A stretch of 64,000 nucleotides of DNA from Duganella sp. CF402 (GTDB lineage: Bacteria; Pseudomonadota; Gammaproteobacteria; Burkholderiales; Burkholderiaceae_D): NCBI RefSeq assembly GCF_900109645.1, contig NZ_FOBG01000001.1, positions 558,001 to 622,000 of the forward strand, read 5' to 3'. The position numbers and the translations under genes are program-made. Numbering within the stretch: the first letter of the stretch is position 1; each line of letters begins with the position of its first letter. The notes beneath the pieces are model-generated. The model was not told the origin of the DNA and ran no database searches. It saw only the letters and a program-made list of their open reading frames with translations. Of this stretch, positions 26,915-38,163 are shown in pieces.

Positions 26915-28432
26915 TCATTCCATCGCAGCGTGATCGACTGCGGCCGGCGCGTTCTTAGCCGGCGGTTTAATCAGCAACAGCAGCGGGATCACGCACAGCG
27001 TCGCAATCATCATCAGCCAGAAGTCGTCGACGTAGGCGATCATCGAAGCCTGGCGCGTGATCTCGTTGTTGAGCGAGGCCGCCGCTTGCGGCGTGGCCAG
27101 GTTGTCCAGCAAGGCCGGGTTGGCGCTGGTGACGTGTTCCGTCAGCGAGGCGTGCACGGTCTGCGTGTTCCGCGCCAACAGCGTCTGCACCAGCGCGATG
27201 CCGATCGAGCTGCCGATATTGCGTATCAGGCTGTAGATGGCCGTGCCTTCGGCGCGCATTTCGGGCGACAGGGTGGCGAAGGTGGCGGCGCTCAGCGGCA
27301 CGAACACCAGGCCCAGGCCCAATCCCTGGATCACGCCCGGCCACACGATGTCGCTTTGCGACAGCACCAGCGTGTACTGGGTCATCTGCCACAGCGAGAA
27401 GGCGGTGATCAGGAAGCCGGTGCCCAGCAGCACGCGCAGGTCGATCTTGCCGACCAGCCGGCCCACCACCATCATCGCCACCATCGTGCCGATGCCGCTT
27501 GGCGCCGTCACCAGCCCGGCGATCTTGGCCGGATAGCCCATCAGGCTTTGCAGCATCGAGGGCGTCAGCGCGCGCGTTGCGTACAGCACCAGGCCGACGA
27601 TGAAGATGAACAACAGCCCGCTGACGTAGTTGGAATTGCGCAGCAGGCGGTAATCGAAAAAGGATTTGCCGGCAGGGCGGGTGGCCGTGTGGGCGACAAA
27701 GTAGGCAAAGCTCAGCGCCAGGACGATGGCTTCGATCCAGGTTTCGGTGGAGCTGAACCAGTCGTTCTGTTCACCACGGTCGAGCAGCATTTGCAGCGCG
27801 CCGATGGCCAGGCTCAGGGTGGCAAAGCCGAATGCGTCGAACTGCATCTTGCGTGGCGCCTCGGTCTTCTTGATGTAGCGCCAGATGCCGTAGAACGCCA
27901 TCGCACCCACCGGCACGTTGATGAAGAACACCCAGCGCCAGTCGTAGGCGTCGGTCAGCCAGCCGCCCAGCGTCGGCCCGAGAATCGGGCCGATCATCAC
28001 GCCCATGCCCCACACCGCCATCGCCGAGCCGTGCTTTTCGCGCGGGTTGATGTCGAGCAGGGTGGCTTGCGACAGCGGCACCAGCGCGGCGCCGAAAATG
28101 CCTTGCAGCAGGCGCGCGATGACGATTTCCACCAGCGAGCCGGACAGGCCGCACAGCACCGAGGCGACGGTGAAGCCGGCCACCGAGGCCAGGAAGATGT
28201 TTTTCTGGCCGAAGCGGTCGCACAGCCAGCCGGTCAGCGGCGTGGCAATCGCAGCCGCCACGATGAAGGAGGTCAGCACCCAGGTGATCTGGTCCTGCGA
28301 GGCCGACAGGCTGCCCTGCATGTGCGGCAGCGCGACGTTGGCGATGGTGCCATCCAGCGCCTGGATAATGGTCGCCAGCATGATCGAGATGGTGATCATG
28401 CGGCGGTTCAGGCCGTCGTCCACGGTGCTCAT
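26915..28432 (-). CDS. emrB: DHA2-family drug:proton antiporter, EmrB-type
   Basis: A 505-residue MFS transporter with about 14 membrane segments. Motifs: loop 2-3 GWLCDRFGQKNIFL, motif C-like GPILGPTLGGWLTDAYDWRWVFFINVP, and TLSPEMRAEGTAIYSLIRNIGSSIG. DHA2 pumps export hydrophobic drugs or uncouplers by proton antiport and work with EmrA and a TolC-like channel, both encoded downstream. Its start overlaps the MarR stop by four bases. Confidence 0.94.
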   Translation of the reverse strand: MSTVDDGLNRRMITISIMLATIIQALDGTIANVALPHMQGSLSASQDQITWVLTSFIVAAAIATPLTGWLCDRFGQKNIFLASVAGFTVASVLCGLSGSLVEIVIARLLQGIFGAALVPLSQATLLDINPREKHGSAMAVWGMGVMIGPILGPTLGGWLTDAYDWRWVFFINVPVGAMAFYGIWRYIKKTEAPRKMQFDAFGFATLSLAIGALQMLLDRGEQNDWFSSTETWIEAIVLALSFAYFVAHTATRPAGKSFFDYRLLRNSNYVSGLLFIFIVGLVLYATRALTPSMLQSLMGYPAKIAGLVTAPSGIGTMVAMMVVGRLVGKIDLRVLLGTGFLITAFSLWQMTQYTLVLSQSDIVWPGVIQGLGLGLVFVPLSAATFATLSPEMRAEGTAIYSLIRNIGSSIGIALVQTLLARNTQTVHASLTEHVTSANPALLDNLATPQAAASLNNEITRQASMIAYVDDFWLMMIATLCVIPLLLLIKPPAKNAPAAVDHAAME

Positions 28433-28863
28433 GGCTGGGTCTCGATGTTGGCCTGGAGGGCCTCAAGGAAGGTGGTCACGGTGCGCAGGGTCTCGGGATC
28501 GACATTGCCCAGCAGTTCACGGCGCAGCGCGTCGGCTTCCTGCCACACGCTGTGGTAGACCTCCTGCCCGGCCGGGGTCAGGCTCAGCAGTTTGACGCGG
28601 CGGTCGGTGGCGGAGGGCGTGCGCACCATGTAGCCGGCTTTCACCAGCCGATCGACGGTCGACACCATCGTCGGGTCTTCCACGCCGGCGCGCGCGGCCA
28701 GCCGGGTTTGCGAGGGCGGTTCGGTTTCCTTGGCGGTCAGGGCGATGGCCATCCAGCTGGCCTGGCTCAGGTTCAGGTGCTTGAGGCGGCGGTCGATGGC
28801 CAGCCGCCAGGCGCGGGCCGAGCCGTGCAGGGCGGCGGAAAAGCGTTCTTCTATAGAAGACAT
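28429..28863 (-). CDS. MarR/EmrR-type repressor of the efflux operon
   Basis: A 144-residue winged-helix protein: LSQASWMAIALTA, TRLAARAGVEDPTMVSTVDRLV, GYMVRTPSATDRRVKLLSLTPAG, the DxRxxxxxLT wing being the MarR signature. As first gene of the operon, with a 9-base-arm palindrome 13 bases before its start, it should be an autorepressor relieved by drug-like ligands. Translation is coupled to emrB (ATGA). Confidence 0.93.
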   Translation of the reverse strand: MSSIEERFSAALHGSARAWRLAIDRRLKHLNLSQASWMAIALTAKETEPPSQTRLAARAGVEDPTMVSTVDRLVKAGYMVRTPSATDRRVKLLSLTPAGQEVYHSVWQEADALRRELLGNVDPETLRTVTTFLEALQANIETQP

Positions 28864-28875
28864 ATGATTTTGAGG

Positions 28876-28901
28876 CTAATGGTTAGATGTCGAACCATTA
28901 G
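28876..28901 (-). promoter_or_regulatory. MarR-type operator
   Basis: CTAATGGTT (28876-28884) and AACCATTAG (28893-28901) are perfect 9-base inverted arms with eight bases between, 13 bases before the marR start. Size and position match MarR-family operators. Confidence 0.75.
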
Positions 28902-29006
28902 TTTAGCACAAGCAATTTATGTTCGCTAGCGCACGGAAATTTAGCCCGGCAGCGGCTATGATAAGAACTGAGCACCTTCGCTCGTACTACAAAAATGAGA
29001 CTGATC

Positions 29007-29501
29007 ATGAAAGCCAAGTTACTCGCCGCCAGCCTGCTGGCCTTGTCCGCCTCCGCCTTTGCCTCCGATGTGGCGATGTCCATCAGCGTCGGCCAGCCCG
29101 GCTTTTACGGCCGCATCGACATCGGCGATTATCCTGCCCCGCAGCTGATTTACCGCCAGCCGGTGATCATCGAGCGTCCAGTACGCTACGTCGAAACCGC
29201 GCCGATCTACCTGCGCGTGCCGCCAGGCCACGCCAAGAACTGGGCCAAGCACTGCCGCCACTACAATGCCTGCGGCCAGCGCGTGTATTTCGTGCAGGAT
29301 AACTGGTACAACAATCAGTACGTGCCGCGCTACCGCGAGCGCCACGGCGGCCCAGGCCCGGACCGCCGCGACTATCGCGACGACCATCGTGACGACCACC
29401 GCGACGATCGCCGTGACGACCATCGCGACGATCGCCGCGACGACGGTCCCGGCAAGGGCCACGGCAAAGGTCATGGCCACGGCCACGACCGCCGCGACTA
29501 A
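29007..29501 (+). CDS. Secreted protein with Asp/Arg/His-rich repeat tail
   Basis: A 164-residue protein with a signal peptide (ends SAFASDV, about 1-19). The globular part is Pro/Tyr-rich with two cysteines: VGQPGFYGRIDIGDYPAPQL, PPGHAKNWAKHCRHYNACGQ, VYFVQDNWYNNQYVPRYRE. I have seen this type in Burkholderiales annotated as hypothetical. The C-terminus is (RDDH/R)n followed by Gly-Lys-His repeats (KGHGKGHGHGHD), which could bind metal ions or polyanions. ATG 29007 is chosen because the signal peptide then has the usual form; 28995 is also in frame. Confidence 0.7.
   Translation: MKAKLLAASLLALSASAFASDVAMSISVGQPGFYGRIDIGDYPAPQLIYRQPVIIERPVRYVETAPIYLRVPPGHAKNWAKHCRHYNACGQRVYFVQDNWYNNQYVPRYRERHGGPGPDRRDYRDDHRDDHRDDRRDDHRDDRRDDGPGKGHGKGHGHGHDRRD
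29376..29444 (+). repeat. 12-base tandem repeat coding for Arg-Asp-Asp-(His/Arg)
   Basis: Nearly six 12-base units (CGYGACGAYCRY-like) code for six RDD groups separated by His or Arg. Unit number may vary between strains by slippage. Confidence 0.75.
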
Positions 29502-29537
29502 TCACGCGCTCGCCAGCGCCGCCACCAGGAGACAGTT

Positions 29538-30818
29538 TTGCAGAGCAAATTCGTGATTGTTGGCGGCGGAGCGGGCGGGCTGGAGCTTGCCTGCAAGCTG
29601 GGCCGCAAGTTGGGCCCCGAGGCCGTGATGCTGGTGGATAGCCGGCTGTCGCATATCTGGAAACCGTCGCTGCACGAGGTGGCGGCCGGCACGCTGGACG
29701 TACACCAGGAAGGGTTGTCGTACCAGATGCTGGCGCACGACAACGGCTTCACCTTTGTCTACGGCCCGATGCAGGCGCTCGATGCCGGGCAGCGCCTGGT
29801 GACGGTGGCCGCCATCGGCAGCGGCGAAGAACAAATCCTGCCCGAACGTCACATCCGCTACGACCAATTGGTGATTGCGGTCGGCAGCACTTCCAACTAT
29901 TTCGGCGTGCCCGGCGCGGCCGAGCACACCATTTCCCTGAATGCCACCGAGGACGCGGAGCGCTTTCGCCTGACCTTGCTCAAGCGCCTGACGCTGGCCG
30001 AATTGAAAAAAGATGGGGGCGTGGACGTGGTCATCATCGGCGGCGGCGCCACCGGCGTTGAACTGGCGGCTGAGTTGCGTGAGGCCAGCGGCGTGTATGC
30101 CGCCTACGGCTTCCGCCAGTTGCAAGCCGAGCGCGATGTGCGCATCACCTTGCTTGAAGGCGCGCCGCGCATCCTCGCGCCGCTGCCGGAAAAAGTGTCC
30201 AGCGCCGCGCTGTCGTTGCTGCGCCAGCGCGCCGTGACGGTGGTGACCGATACCCGCGTCACCGCCATCGATGCTGCCGGCGTGACGGCCGGCGATACCC
30301 GCTATCCGGCGCACATGGTGGTGTGGGCGGCTGGCATCAAGGCGCCCGATTTTCTGAAAACACTGGGGCTGCCAACGGTTAAATCCGGGCAGCTGGACGT
30401 GGACGGCACGCTGGCCGTCAAGGGCGTGGCGGGCGTGTACGCACTGGGCGATTGCGCCGCTTGTGCCGGCCCGGACGGCAAACTGACGCCGCCACGCGCC
30501 CAGGCCGCACACCAGCAGGCCGACTACCTGCTGGAGACTTTCCTGCGCCAGCACAAGGGCCGGCCGCCGCAAGCCGGACCCTACGTCTATCGCGATTACG
30601 GCTCGCTGGTGTCGTTCGGCCAAACGACCTCGGTCGGCAGCCTGATGGGATCGTTGAAGGGATTGAGCTGGTTTGTCGATGGCTTCGTGGCGCGCATGAT
30701 GTATGTCAGCCTGCACCTGATGCACCACCAGGCGGTCTTGGGAACGGTGCGCACGGCGGTGTTGGCGCTGGCGCGCTTCCTGATCAAACGCAGCACGCCG
30801 CTGGTCAAGCTACATTAG
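29538..30818 (+). CDS. Type II NADH dehydrogenase (NDH-2 family)
   Basis: A 426-residue flavoprotein: FAD site FVIVGGGAGGLELACKLG at the N-terminus, NADH site VDVVIIGGGATGVELAAELRE at about 165-185, and a second FAD contact GVYALGDCAACAGPDGKLTPP. A C-terminal amphipathic region (about 370-426) should hold it to the inner face of the membrane. It oxidises NADH and reduces quinone without pumping protons. The start is TTG 29538 with AGGAGA five bases before it. It converges on the kinase gene at 30829 with a 10-base gap. Confidence 0.92.
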   Translation: MQSKFVIVGGGAGGLELACKLGRKLGPEAVMLVDSRLSHIWKPSLHEVAAGTLDVHQEGLSYQMLAHDNGFTFVYGPMQALDAGQRLVTVAAIGSGEEQILPERHIRYDQLVIAVGSTSNYFGVPGAAEHTISLNATEDAERFRLTLLKRLTLAELKKDGGVDVVIIGGGATGVELAAELREASGVYAAYGFRQLQAERDVRITLLEGAPRILAPLPEKVSSAALSLLRQRAVTVVTDTRVTAIDAAGVTAGDTRYPAHMVVWAAGIKAPDFLKTLGLPTVKSGQLDVDGTLAVKGVAGVYALGDCAACAGPDGKLTPPRAQAAHQQADYLLETFLRQHKGRPPQAGPYVYRDYGSLVSFGQTTSVGSLMGSLKGLSWFVDGFVARMMYVSLHLMHHQAVLGTVRTAVLALARFLIKRSTPLVKLH

Positions 30819-30828
30819 TTAAGCTACA

Positions 30829-31545
30829 TTAAGCGGCAGCCGGCTTGGGCAGGATCATGGTGAGCGTGACGCCGCCGGTCGCGCCGCTCGTCAGTGTGAG
30901 CGTGCCGCCGAGGTAGGCCGCGCGTTCGCGCGCCATGCGCAAGCCGAACTTGCCGGCGGTCTCGCCGGCCGGCACCGGGCCGTTCAGGCCGACGCCGTTA
31001 TCCTTCACCGTCAACATGACTTCGTCCTCGTTATCGTCGACGATGACGTCGACCTCGGTCGCCTGCGCATGCGCGATGATGTTGCGCAGCGCTTCTTCCA
31101 GCGTATGCAGCAAGACGATGCCGTGGCTGCGCGGGCAGTCCAGCTCGTCGTCGGGCAGGCTGCAGCGGGCCGTGATGCCGCGCTGCTCGCCGAACTGCGC
31201 GACCAGCTCGTCGAGCGCCACCCGCACGCCGAGGAATTCCAGCTTGTCGTTCCACAGCTTGAGCTGCATCTGGCGGTTGGTCTCGACGATTTGCCCCAGC
31301 AGTTTTTTCATGTGGCCGGCGCGGTCCTGCAGCGCCGGGTCGGGCGGCAGCTTTTGCATCAGCAGGCCGAGGTGCATGGTGAGCGCGGTCAGCGACGAGC
31401 CGAGCGAGTCGTGCAGCTGGCGCGACAGCGAGCGCCGTTCATTGTCCCAGCAGGTGTGGACGTGGCCCAATAGCTCGCTCAGGTCCGCGCTGCGCAGGGC
31501 GTCGTGCTGGGGTGATTGTTGGTCGTGCGAGGCCGGTACGGACAT
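30829..31545 (-). CDS. Cytoplasmic NarX-type histidine kinase (HisKA_3)
   Basis: A 238-residue soluble kinase core. H-box RQLHDSLGSSLTAL, then an ATPase domain with EEALRNIIAHAQAT, VKDNGVGLNG and GKFGLRMARERAAYLGG. There is no membrane or recognisable sensor part, and no LuxR-type partner is adjacent. Start: ATG 31545 preceded by AGAGAA; an ATG at 31581 is in frame but lacks a ribosome site. It lies after the hybrid kinase at 31611 on the same strand (65 bases). Confidence 0.85.
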   Translation of the reverse strand: MSVPASHDQQSPQHDALRSADLSELLGHVHTCWDNERRSLSRQLHDSLGSSLTALTMHLGLLMQKLPPDPALQDRAGHMKKLLGQIVETNRQMQLKLWNDKLEFLGVRVALDELVAQFGEQRGITARCSLPDDELDCPRSHGIVLLHTLEEALRNIIAHAQATEVDVIVDDNEDEVMLTVKDNGVGLNGPVPAGETAGKFGLRMARERAAYLGGTLTLTSGATGGVTLTMILPKPAAA

Positions 31546-31559
31546 GGTTTTCTCTGTGA

Positions 31560-33773
<2,214 letters not shown>

Positions 33774-33806
33774 GCGCGCAGCGCCGCCGGGCTCCAGGTG
33801 CCTGGC

Positions 33807-34793
33807 TCAGGCCGGCGTGACTACGCTGGCCGACTGGACATGGCGCTGCTGCGGCGGCGCCGGCAGCGTCTGCGCGGTGCAGCAGCGGTTCTTGCCCGAG
33901 CGCTTGGCTTCGTACAGGGCGCCGTCGGCGGCGGCGATCAACGGCGCCACTTCGGTCGCATCGTCCGGGAAAATGCCGACGCCGATGCTGGTCGACAGCT
34001 TGAGCGTCACGCCGTTGACCACATAGGGCTGGGAGACGGCGTCGATCAGCTTGTTGCACGGCTCCTGCGTGTCGGCCACGCTGGCGATGCCGCCCATCAC
34101 GATCACGAACTCGTCGCCACCGACGCGCGCCACCGTATCTTCCTTGCGCGAGCAGCCGATCAGCCGCTGCGCCACCTGCTTGAGGATTTCGTCGCCGTAG
34201 GCGTGGCCGTGGGTGTCGTTGATGGGCTTGAAACCGTCCAGATCGAGATACATGACGGCCGCGCGGTGCTGATGGCGCGTGGCGTGCTGCAGCACGGTGG
34301 AGATGCGGTCTTCCAGCAGCCGCCGGTTGGGCAGGCCGGTGAGCGGATCGTGCAGCGCCAGTTCCTGCTGCTGGCGGCTGTACTGCGCCAGCTCGCGGTA
34401 TAGCAGGCGCACTTCCAGCATGTTGTGGATGCGCTTGTGCACTTCCAGCAAATCGAAGGGCTTGCTGATGAAGTCGCGCGCGCCCGCTTCCAGCGCGGCG
34501 ATCTTGAAGCTCGGCTGCGCGGTCAGGGCCAGCACCGGCAGGTAGCCGCCTTGTTCGATTTCCTTCAGCCCCTTCATGACCTGGAAGCCGTTCAGGCCCG
34601 GCATTTGCAGGTCGAGCAAAATCAGGTCGTAGCAATGCTGGCGGTGCAGGGGGCACACCTGCTCCGGCAGCATGGTCGACGCCACATTGGTGTAACCGGC
34701 TTCGCGCAAAATCTCCAGCATCAGCTCGACGTTGTCTGCGCTGTCATCCACCACCAGGATTTTGGCGTTCAGGATTTCGTCTCGGCTCGGCAT
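33807..34793 (-). CDS. Receiver-GGDEF diguanylate cyclase
   Basis: A 328-residue response regulator. Receiver about 13-135: VVDDSADN, phospho-acceptor Asp in LILLDLQMPG, Lys in FISKPFD. GGDEF about 160-315 with LYLDLDG-type metal site (MYLDLDGFKPINDTHGHAYGD), intact ARVGGDEFVIV and the RKED inhibitory site five residues before it. It should make c-di-GMP when phosphorylated, probably by one of the neighbouring kinases. The start is ATG 34793; a longer frame to 34877 would include an unlikely N-terminus. Confidence 0.93.
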   Translation of the reverse strand: MPSRDEILNAKILVVDDSADNVELMLEILREAGYTNVASTMLPEQVCPLHRQHCYDLILLDLQMPGLNGFQVMKGLKEIEQGGYLPVLALTAQPSFKIAALEAGARDFISKPFDLLEVHKRIHNMLEVRLLYRELAQYSRQQQELALHDPLTGLPNRRLLEDRISTVLQHATRHQHRAAVMYLDLDGFKPINDTHGHAYGDEILKQVAQRLIGCSRKEDTVARVGGDEFVIVMGGIASVADTQEPCNKLIDAVSQPYVVNGVTLKLSTSIGVGIFPDDATEVAPLIAAADGALYEAKRSGKNRCCTAQTLPAPPQQRHVQSASVVTPA

Positions 34794-34859
34794 GTTGATG
34801 GTCTCGCTTAGTCTCGGTATGGATAGTATTTCGATAATAGCCCAGGTCGTCGTATTGCG

Positions 34860-34895
34860 GCGCACACAAGTGCGCATCGGTTTCTGTGCGGAAAC
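34860..34895 (-). other. Two small inverted repeats in the leader of the REC-GGDEF gene
   Basis: GCGCAC-ACAA-GTGCGC (34860-34875) and GTTTC-N6-GAAAC (34880-34895) lie 67-102 bases before ATG 34793. They could form two hairpins in the mRNA leader or be operators. The rest of the 211 bases up to the gene ending at 35005 is A/T-rich and holds only likely promoter sequence. Confidence 0.3.
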
Positions 34896-35004
34896 TATTG
34901 TACGCCTATTTTTATATTATTGTAGTCTACCAAGAGATTTTCACATTGCTTGTAGGACATCGCCGCGTCTGCAAGTAGGAGAGAATCATTTCCATGCGGA
35001 AAAA

Positions 35005-37197
35005 TCAAACGTCGCGCTGGGTGGCGTGGGTGGCCGCCACCTTGGCGATCAGCTCATCGGGTTCGACCGGCTTGGCCAGATGCGCGAGGAAGCCGCTGGC
35101 CAGGGCCCGGCCACGGTCCTCCGCATGGGCAAACGCGGTCAGGGCGATGGCCGGCAGGTCGCCGCCGCGCGACGGTCCCAGCGCGCGGATGCGGTCCAGC
35201 AGGCCGTAGCCATCCATGCCCGGCATGCCGAGGTCGCTGACCAGCAGGTCGGGGCGCTCGTGTTGCAGCAACTGCAAGGCTTCGGCGGCGGTGGCGGCGG
35301 TCAGCACCTCGGCGTTGCAATCGCTGAGGATGCGCTTGATCAGTTCGCGCGCGTCGTCTTCATCGTCCACCACCAGCACTTGTACCCCGCTCAGATCCTG
35401 CACCGCAGCATGCGGCTTGGCCGGGGCCGGCGGCGCGGCCGGCGCCGGCAGGTGGTGGTGGGCCGGCAGGCGCAGGGTGAAGCAAGCGCCCCGGCCTTCG
35501 CCCTCGCTGGTCACGGCGATGGTGCCGCCGTGCTGCTCCACCAGGTGCTTGACGATGGCCAGCCCCAGCCCCAGGCCGCCGTGCTGGCGGGTGGTGGTGG
35601 CGTCGGCCTGGCGGAAGCGCTCGAACACATGTTGCAGGAAGCCCGGGGCGATGCCGATGCCGCTGTCGCGCACGGTGATGGCGATCTGGTCGCCGTCGCT
35701 GCGCACGCCGACCGTGACCGCGCCGCCGCGCGGCGTGAACTTGATGGCGTTGCTGAGCAGGTTCCACAGGATCTGCTGCAGGCGGTTGGCGTCGCCGGAC
35801 ACCATGCCCGGCGTGTGCTGGAAATCCTTGTCGATGTGGATCTGCTTGGCGTCGGCCGCCGGGCGCACCGACTCGATGGCGGCGGCGGCCAGCGCGTCCG
35901 GCGCCAGCGGCTGCATTTCCAGCCGCACCTTGCCGGAGGTGATGCTGCTCATGTCGAGCAAGTCCTCGATCAGCTGGGCCTGCGCGCGCGCGTTGCGCTC
36001 GATGGTTTGCAGGCCGCGCTGCAGGTCGGCCGCATCGCGGCTGCCGCGCCGCAGCACCTGCGCCCAGCCGAGGATGGCCGTCAGCGGGGTGCGCAGCTCG
36101 TGCGACAAGGTGGCCAGGAATTCATCCTTGAGCTGGTTGGTGCGCTCGGCTTCGGCGCGCGCCTGGCGTTCGCTGTCGAGCAGCACCTTGCGCTCCTCGG
36201 CGGCCTGGCGCGCCGCTTCGTACAGGCGCGCGTTGTCGATCGCCACGGCGGCCTGGGCGGCGATGCCGGCGATGATGCGCTCGGTGCGCTCGCTGAACAT
36301 GCCGGGCTGCGGATGGCCGAAGAACAGGCTGCCGATGACATCGCCGTTGCCTAGCGCCACCGGCACCGCCAGGTAGCTGCGCACCGGCGGATGGCCGGCC
36401 GGAATGCCGGCGTGCGGCGGGTTGTTGCCGTAGCGCGGATCCTGCAGCACGTCGTCGCAGCGGATGATGCCTTCGCCGCGCAGGCTGGGGCCGAACAGGG
36501 CGGTGGCACGCGGCTGGCCGAACTGCGAAAAGGCGGCCGGCGCGCCGGTCGACAAGGTGTGCAATACCAGTGTCTCGCCGGCGCTGTTGGTGCTGTGGTA
36601 GAAGAAGGCGCCGAAGCGCGCGCCGGCGATGCTGGTGGCGGCGTCGGTCACTTCCTGCAGCAGCGGCTGCAGGTCGCGCTGCGAGGCCAGCATGGCGCCG
36701 GTGCGGTTCAGCAGCTCCAGCACGGCGGTTTCATCGCGCAAGGCTTCCTGCACCCGCTTGACCTGATCGACATCGGTGCTGGTGCCGAACCAGCGCAGCA
36801 CGTTGCCGTCGCTGCCGTGGACCGGATTGGCGCGCATCAGGAACCAGCGGAATTCGCCGTCGGCGCTGCGGATCGGCACCTCCAGCTCGAACGGCGTGCC
36901 GCTGCGGCGCGAGCTGTCCCAGTGCGCGCTCATGGCATCGAGGCAGTCCGGCGCGTACACCGCCTGCCAGCCGTCGCCGGCCATTTGTTCCGGCGTGGTG
37001 CCGGTGTAATCGTACCAGCGCTGGTTGTACCACACCATCGCGCCGTCCTGTTCCGCAATCCAGGCCAGTTGGGGCATGGAATTGGCCAGCGCGCGCAATT
37101 CCAGCTGGCTTTGCTGCAAAGCTTCCCTCGCGCGCAACAGCTCTTCATGCGCGTCCTGCGCGACAGACGGGCTGGTGATGGGGGCGTTCGGCATCAT
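35005..37197 (-). CDS. PAS-GAF hybrid histidine kinase with C-terminal receiver
   Basis: A 730-residue soluble kinase. PAS about 30-155 (LRALANSMPQLAWIAEQDG, YDYTGTTPEQM), GAF about 175-330 (PLLQEVTDAATSIAGARFGA, VGSLFFG-like IGSLFFGHPQPGMFSERTER), H-box FLATLSHELRTPLTAIL, N-box WNLLSNAIKFTPRGG, DSGIGIAPG, GGLGLGLAIVKHL. The receiver (about 605-725) has phospho-acceptor Asp in LVSDLGMPGMDG and Lys in LAKPVEPDEL. Output domain is absent, so signal must pass to another protein, perhaps the REC-GGDEF encoded 211 bases downstream. Confidence 0.93.
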   Translation of the reverse strand: MMPNAPITSPSVAQDAHEELLRAREALQQSQLELRALANSMPQLAWIAEQDGAMVWYNQRWYDYTGTTPEQMAGDGWQAVYAPDCLDAMSAHWDSSRRSGTPFELEVPIRSADGEFRWFLMRANPVHGSDGNVLRWFGTSTDVDQVKRVQEALRDETAVLELLNRTGAMLASQRDLQPLLQEVTDAATSIAGARFGAFFYHSTNSAGETLVLHTLSTGAPAAFSQFGQPRATALFGPSLRGEGIIRCDDVLQDPRYGNNPPHAGIPAGHPPVRSYLAVPVALGNGDVIGSLFFGHPQPGMFSERTERIIAGIAAQAAVAIDNARLYEAARQAAEERKVLLDSERQARAEAERTNQLKDEFLATLSHELRTPLTAILGWAQVLRRGSRDAADLQRGLQTIERNARAQAQLIEDLLDMSSITSGKVRLEMQPLAPDALAAAAIESVRPAADAKQIHIDKDFQHTPGMVSGDANRLQQILWNLLSNAIKFTPRGGAVTVGVRSDGDQIAITVRDSGIGIAPGFLQHVFERFRQADATTTRQHGGLGLGLAIVKHLVEQHGGTIAVTSEGEGRGACFTLRLPAHHHLPAPAAPPAPAKPHAAVQDLSGVQVLVVDDEDDARELIKRILSDCNAEVLTAATAAEALQLLQHERPDLLVSDLGMPGMDGYGLLDRIRALGPSRGGDLPAIALTAFAHAEDRGRALASGFLAHLAKPVEPDELIAKVAATHATQRDV

Positions 37198-37261
37198 GCG
37201 GCTATTTTAGCGCCAACCTCGGCACCGGCTCCGCACGGTTGGCGGGGCCTGTGCAGGACAA

Positions 37262-38080
37262 TCACTGCGCCGCCAGCCCGGCGGCAATTTGATCGAGCGC
37301 CGTTTGCAGGTGTTCGATATCGTAGGGCTTTTGCAGCGAGCGGGCCGGGAATTCAAGGCGGCGGGTCAGCTCGTCGCCATAGCCGGAGGCAAACAGCAGC
37401 GCCATGCGCGGATGCTGGCGCAGCGCCTGCCGCGCCAAGTCCACGCCGGACATGCCGGGCAGGCTGACGTCGGTGAACAGCACGTCGAACGGTTGTGCGG
37501 CCAGTTGCGGCAGGGCGTCCTCGCCGCTGGCCACCGCCTGCACTTCGTGGCCGAGCGCGCGCAGGGTCTCGCACACCAGATAGCGGGCGTCGGCGTTGTC
37601 TTCCACTACCAGCAGCCGCAGCGGCGCGGTGTTGCCTTCCAGCGGCGCGATGCTGGTCGCGGCCAGCGTGCACAGGATGCCGCGCACGTTGTCGCCGTCG
37701 CGCACCGGGGTGTAATACAAGTCCAGCGCCTGTTGCTCGATGCGGCCATTGCGCCAGACCGGCAGGCGGCAGCCGTGGTAAGCCTGGCTGCGGCCGTCGT
37801 GGGCGGCGGCGATGGCGGCATGGTTCCAGCTCCAGGCGGCCGGCTGCATGGACGGCACGCTGCCGCCGGGCGGGCGCAGGCTGGGCAGTCCGACCAGGTC
37901 GGCGTAGGCCTGGTTGTAGACCATGACGGACTCGCTCCCCCACATCAGCAGCATGGCTTGCGGGGAGTTCAGCAGGATGTCGATGGTCAGGCGCAGGGTA
38001 GGGGGCCAATGGACGGGATCGCCGAGGGCGGTACTCGACCAGTCGGGGGCGGGTGGCATGACGGCGGATGGGGCGTTCAT
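37262..38080 (-). CDS. PAS-receiver protein
   Basis: A 272-residue soluble protein with a PAS-like domain (about 15-145; LTIDILLNSPQAMLLMWGSE, VMVYNQAYADLVG) and a C-terminal receiver (about 150-265; LLVVEDNADARYLV, phospho-acceptor Asp in LFTDVSLPGMSG, Lys in LQKPYD). It has no kinase or output domain. I choose ATG 38080 with AGGA eight bases upstream rather than ATG 38089. It lies 64 bases upstream of the hybrid kinase and may be its co-expressed partner. Confidence 0.85.
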   Translation of the reverse strand: MNAPSAVMPPAPDWSSTALGDPVHWPPTLRLTIDILLNSPQAMLLMWGSESVMVYNQAYADLVGLPSLRPPGGSVPSMQPAAWSWNHAAIAAAHDGRSQAYHGCRLPVWRNGRIEQQALDLYYTPVRDGDNVRGILCTLAATSIAPLEGNTAPLRLLVVEDNADARYLVCETLRALGHEVQAVASGEDALPQLAAQPFDVLFTDVSLPGMSGVDLARQALRQHPRMALLFASGYGDELTRRLEFPARSLQKPYDIEHLQTALDQIAAGLAAQ

Positions 38081-38099
38081 GCGATGCATCCTACACGGG

Positions 38100-38163
38100 A
38101 AAAAAAAAGCCCGCTACTGGAGCGGGCTAAATCTATTTCCTTGGAGGAGAATAGAGGAGACAG
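38100..38163 (-). ncRNA. Candidate small RNA or leader with CU-rich anti-SD segments and intrinsic terminator
   Basis: On the minus strand a CU-rich stretch with CTCCTC and CTCCTCC (38142-38160) is followed by the hairpin AGCCCGCT-CCAGT-AGCGGGCT (38108-38128) and a run of eight to nine T (38100-38108). This is a full intrinsic terminator placed 20 bases before the start of the PAS-receiver gene. It either ends a small RNA or works as an attenuator in that gene's leader. CU-rich loops that pair with ribosome sites are known from several sRNA families. On the plus strand the same bases read as GGAGGAG repeats before a 23-codon frame (GTG 38164 to 38235), which is an alternative. Confidence 0.4.

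Noticed and set aside
24348..26933. An 861-codon plus-strand frame
   Set aside because: It is antisense to the EmrA and outer-membrane factor genes, with composition typical of GC-rich shadows.
34979..34997. Possible Fur box (GAGAATCATTTCC) before the REC-GGDEF gene
   Set aside because: Only about 10 of 19 positions match the Fur consensus and there is no second arm.
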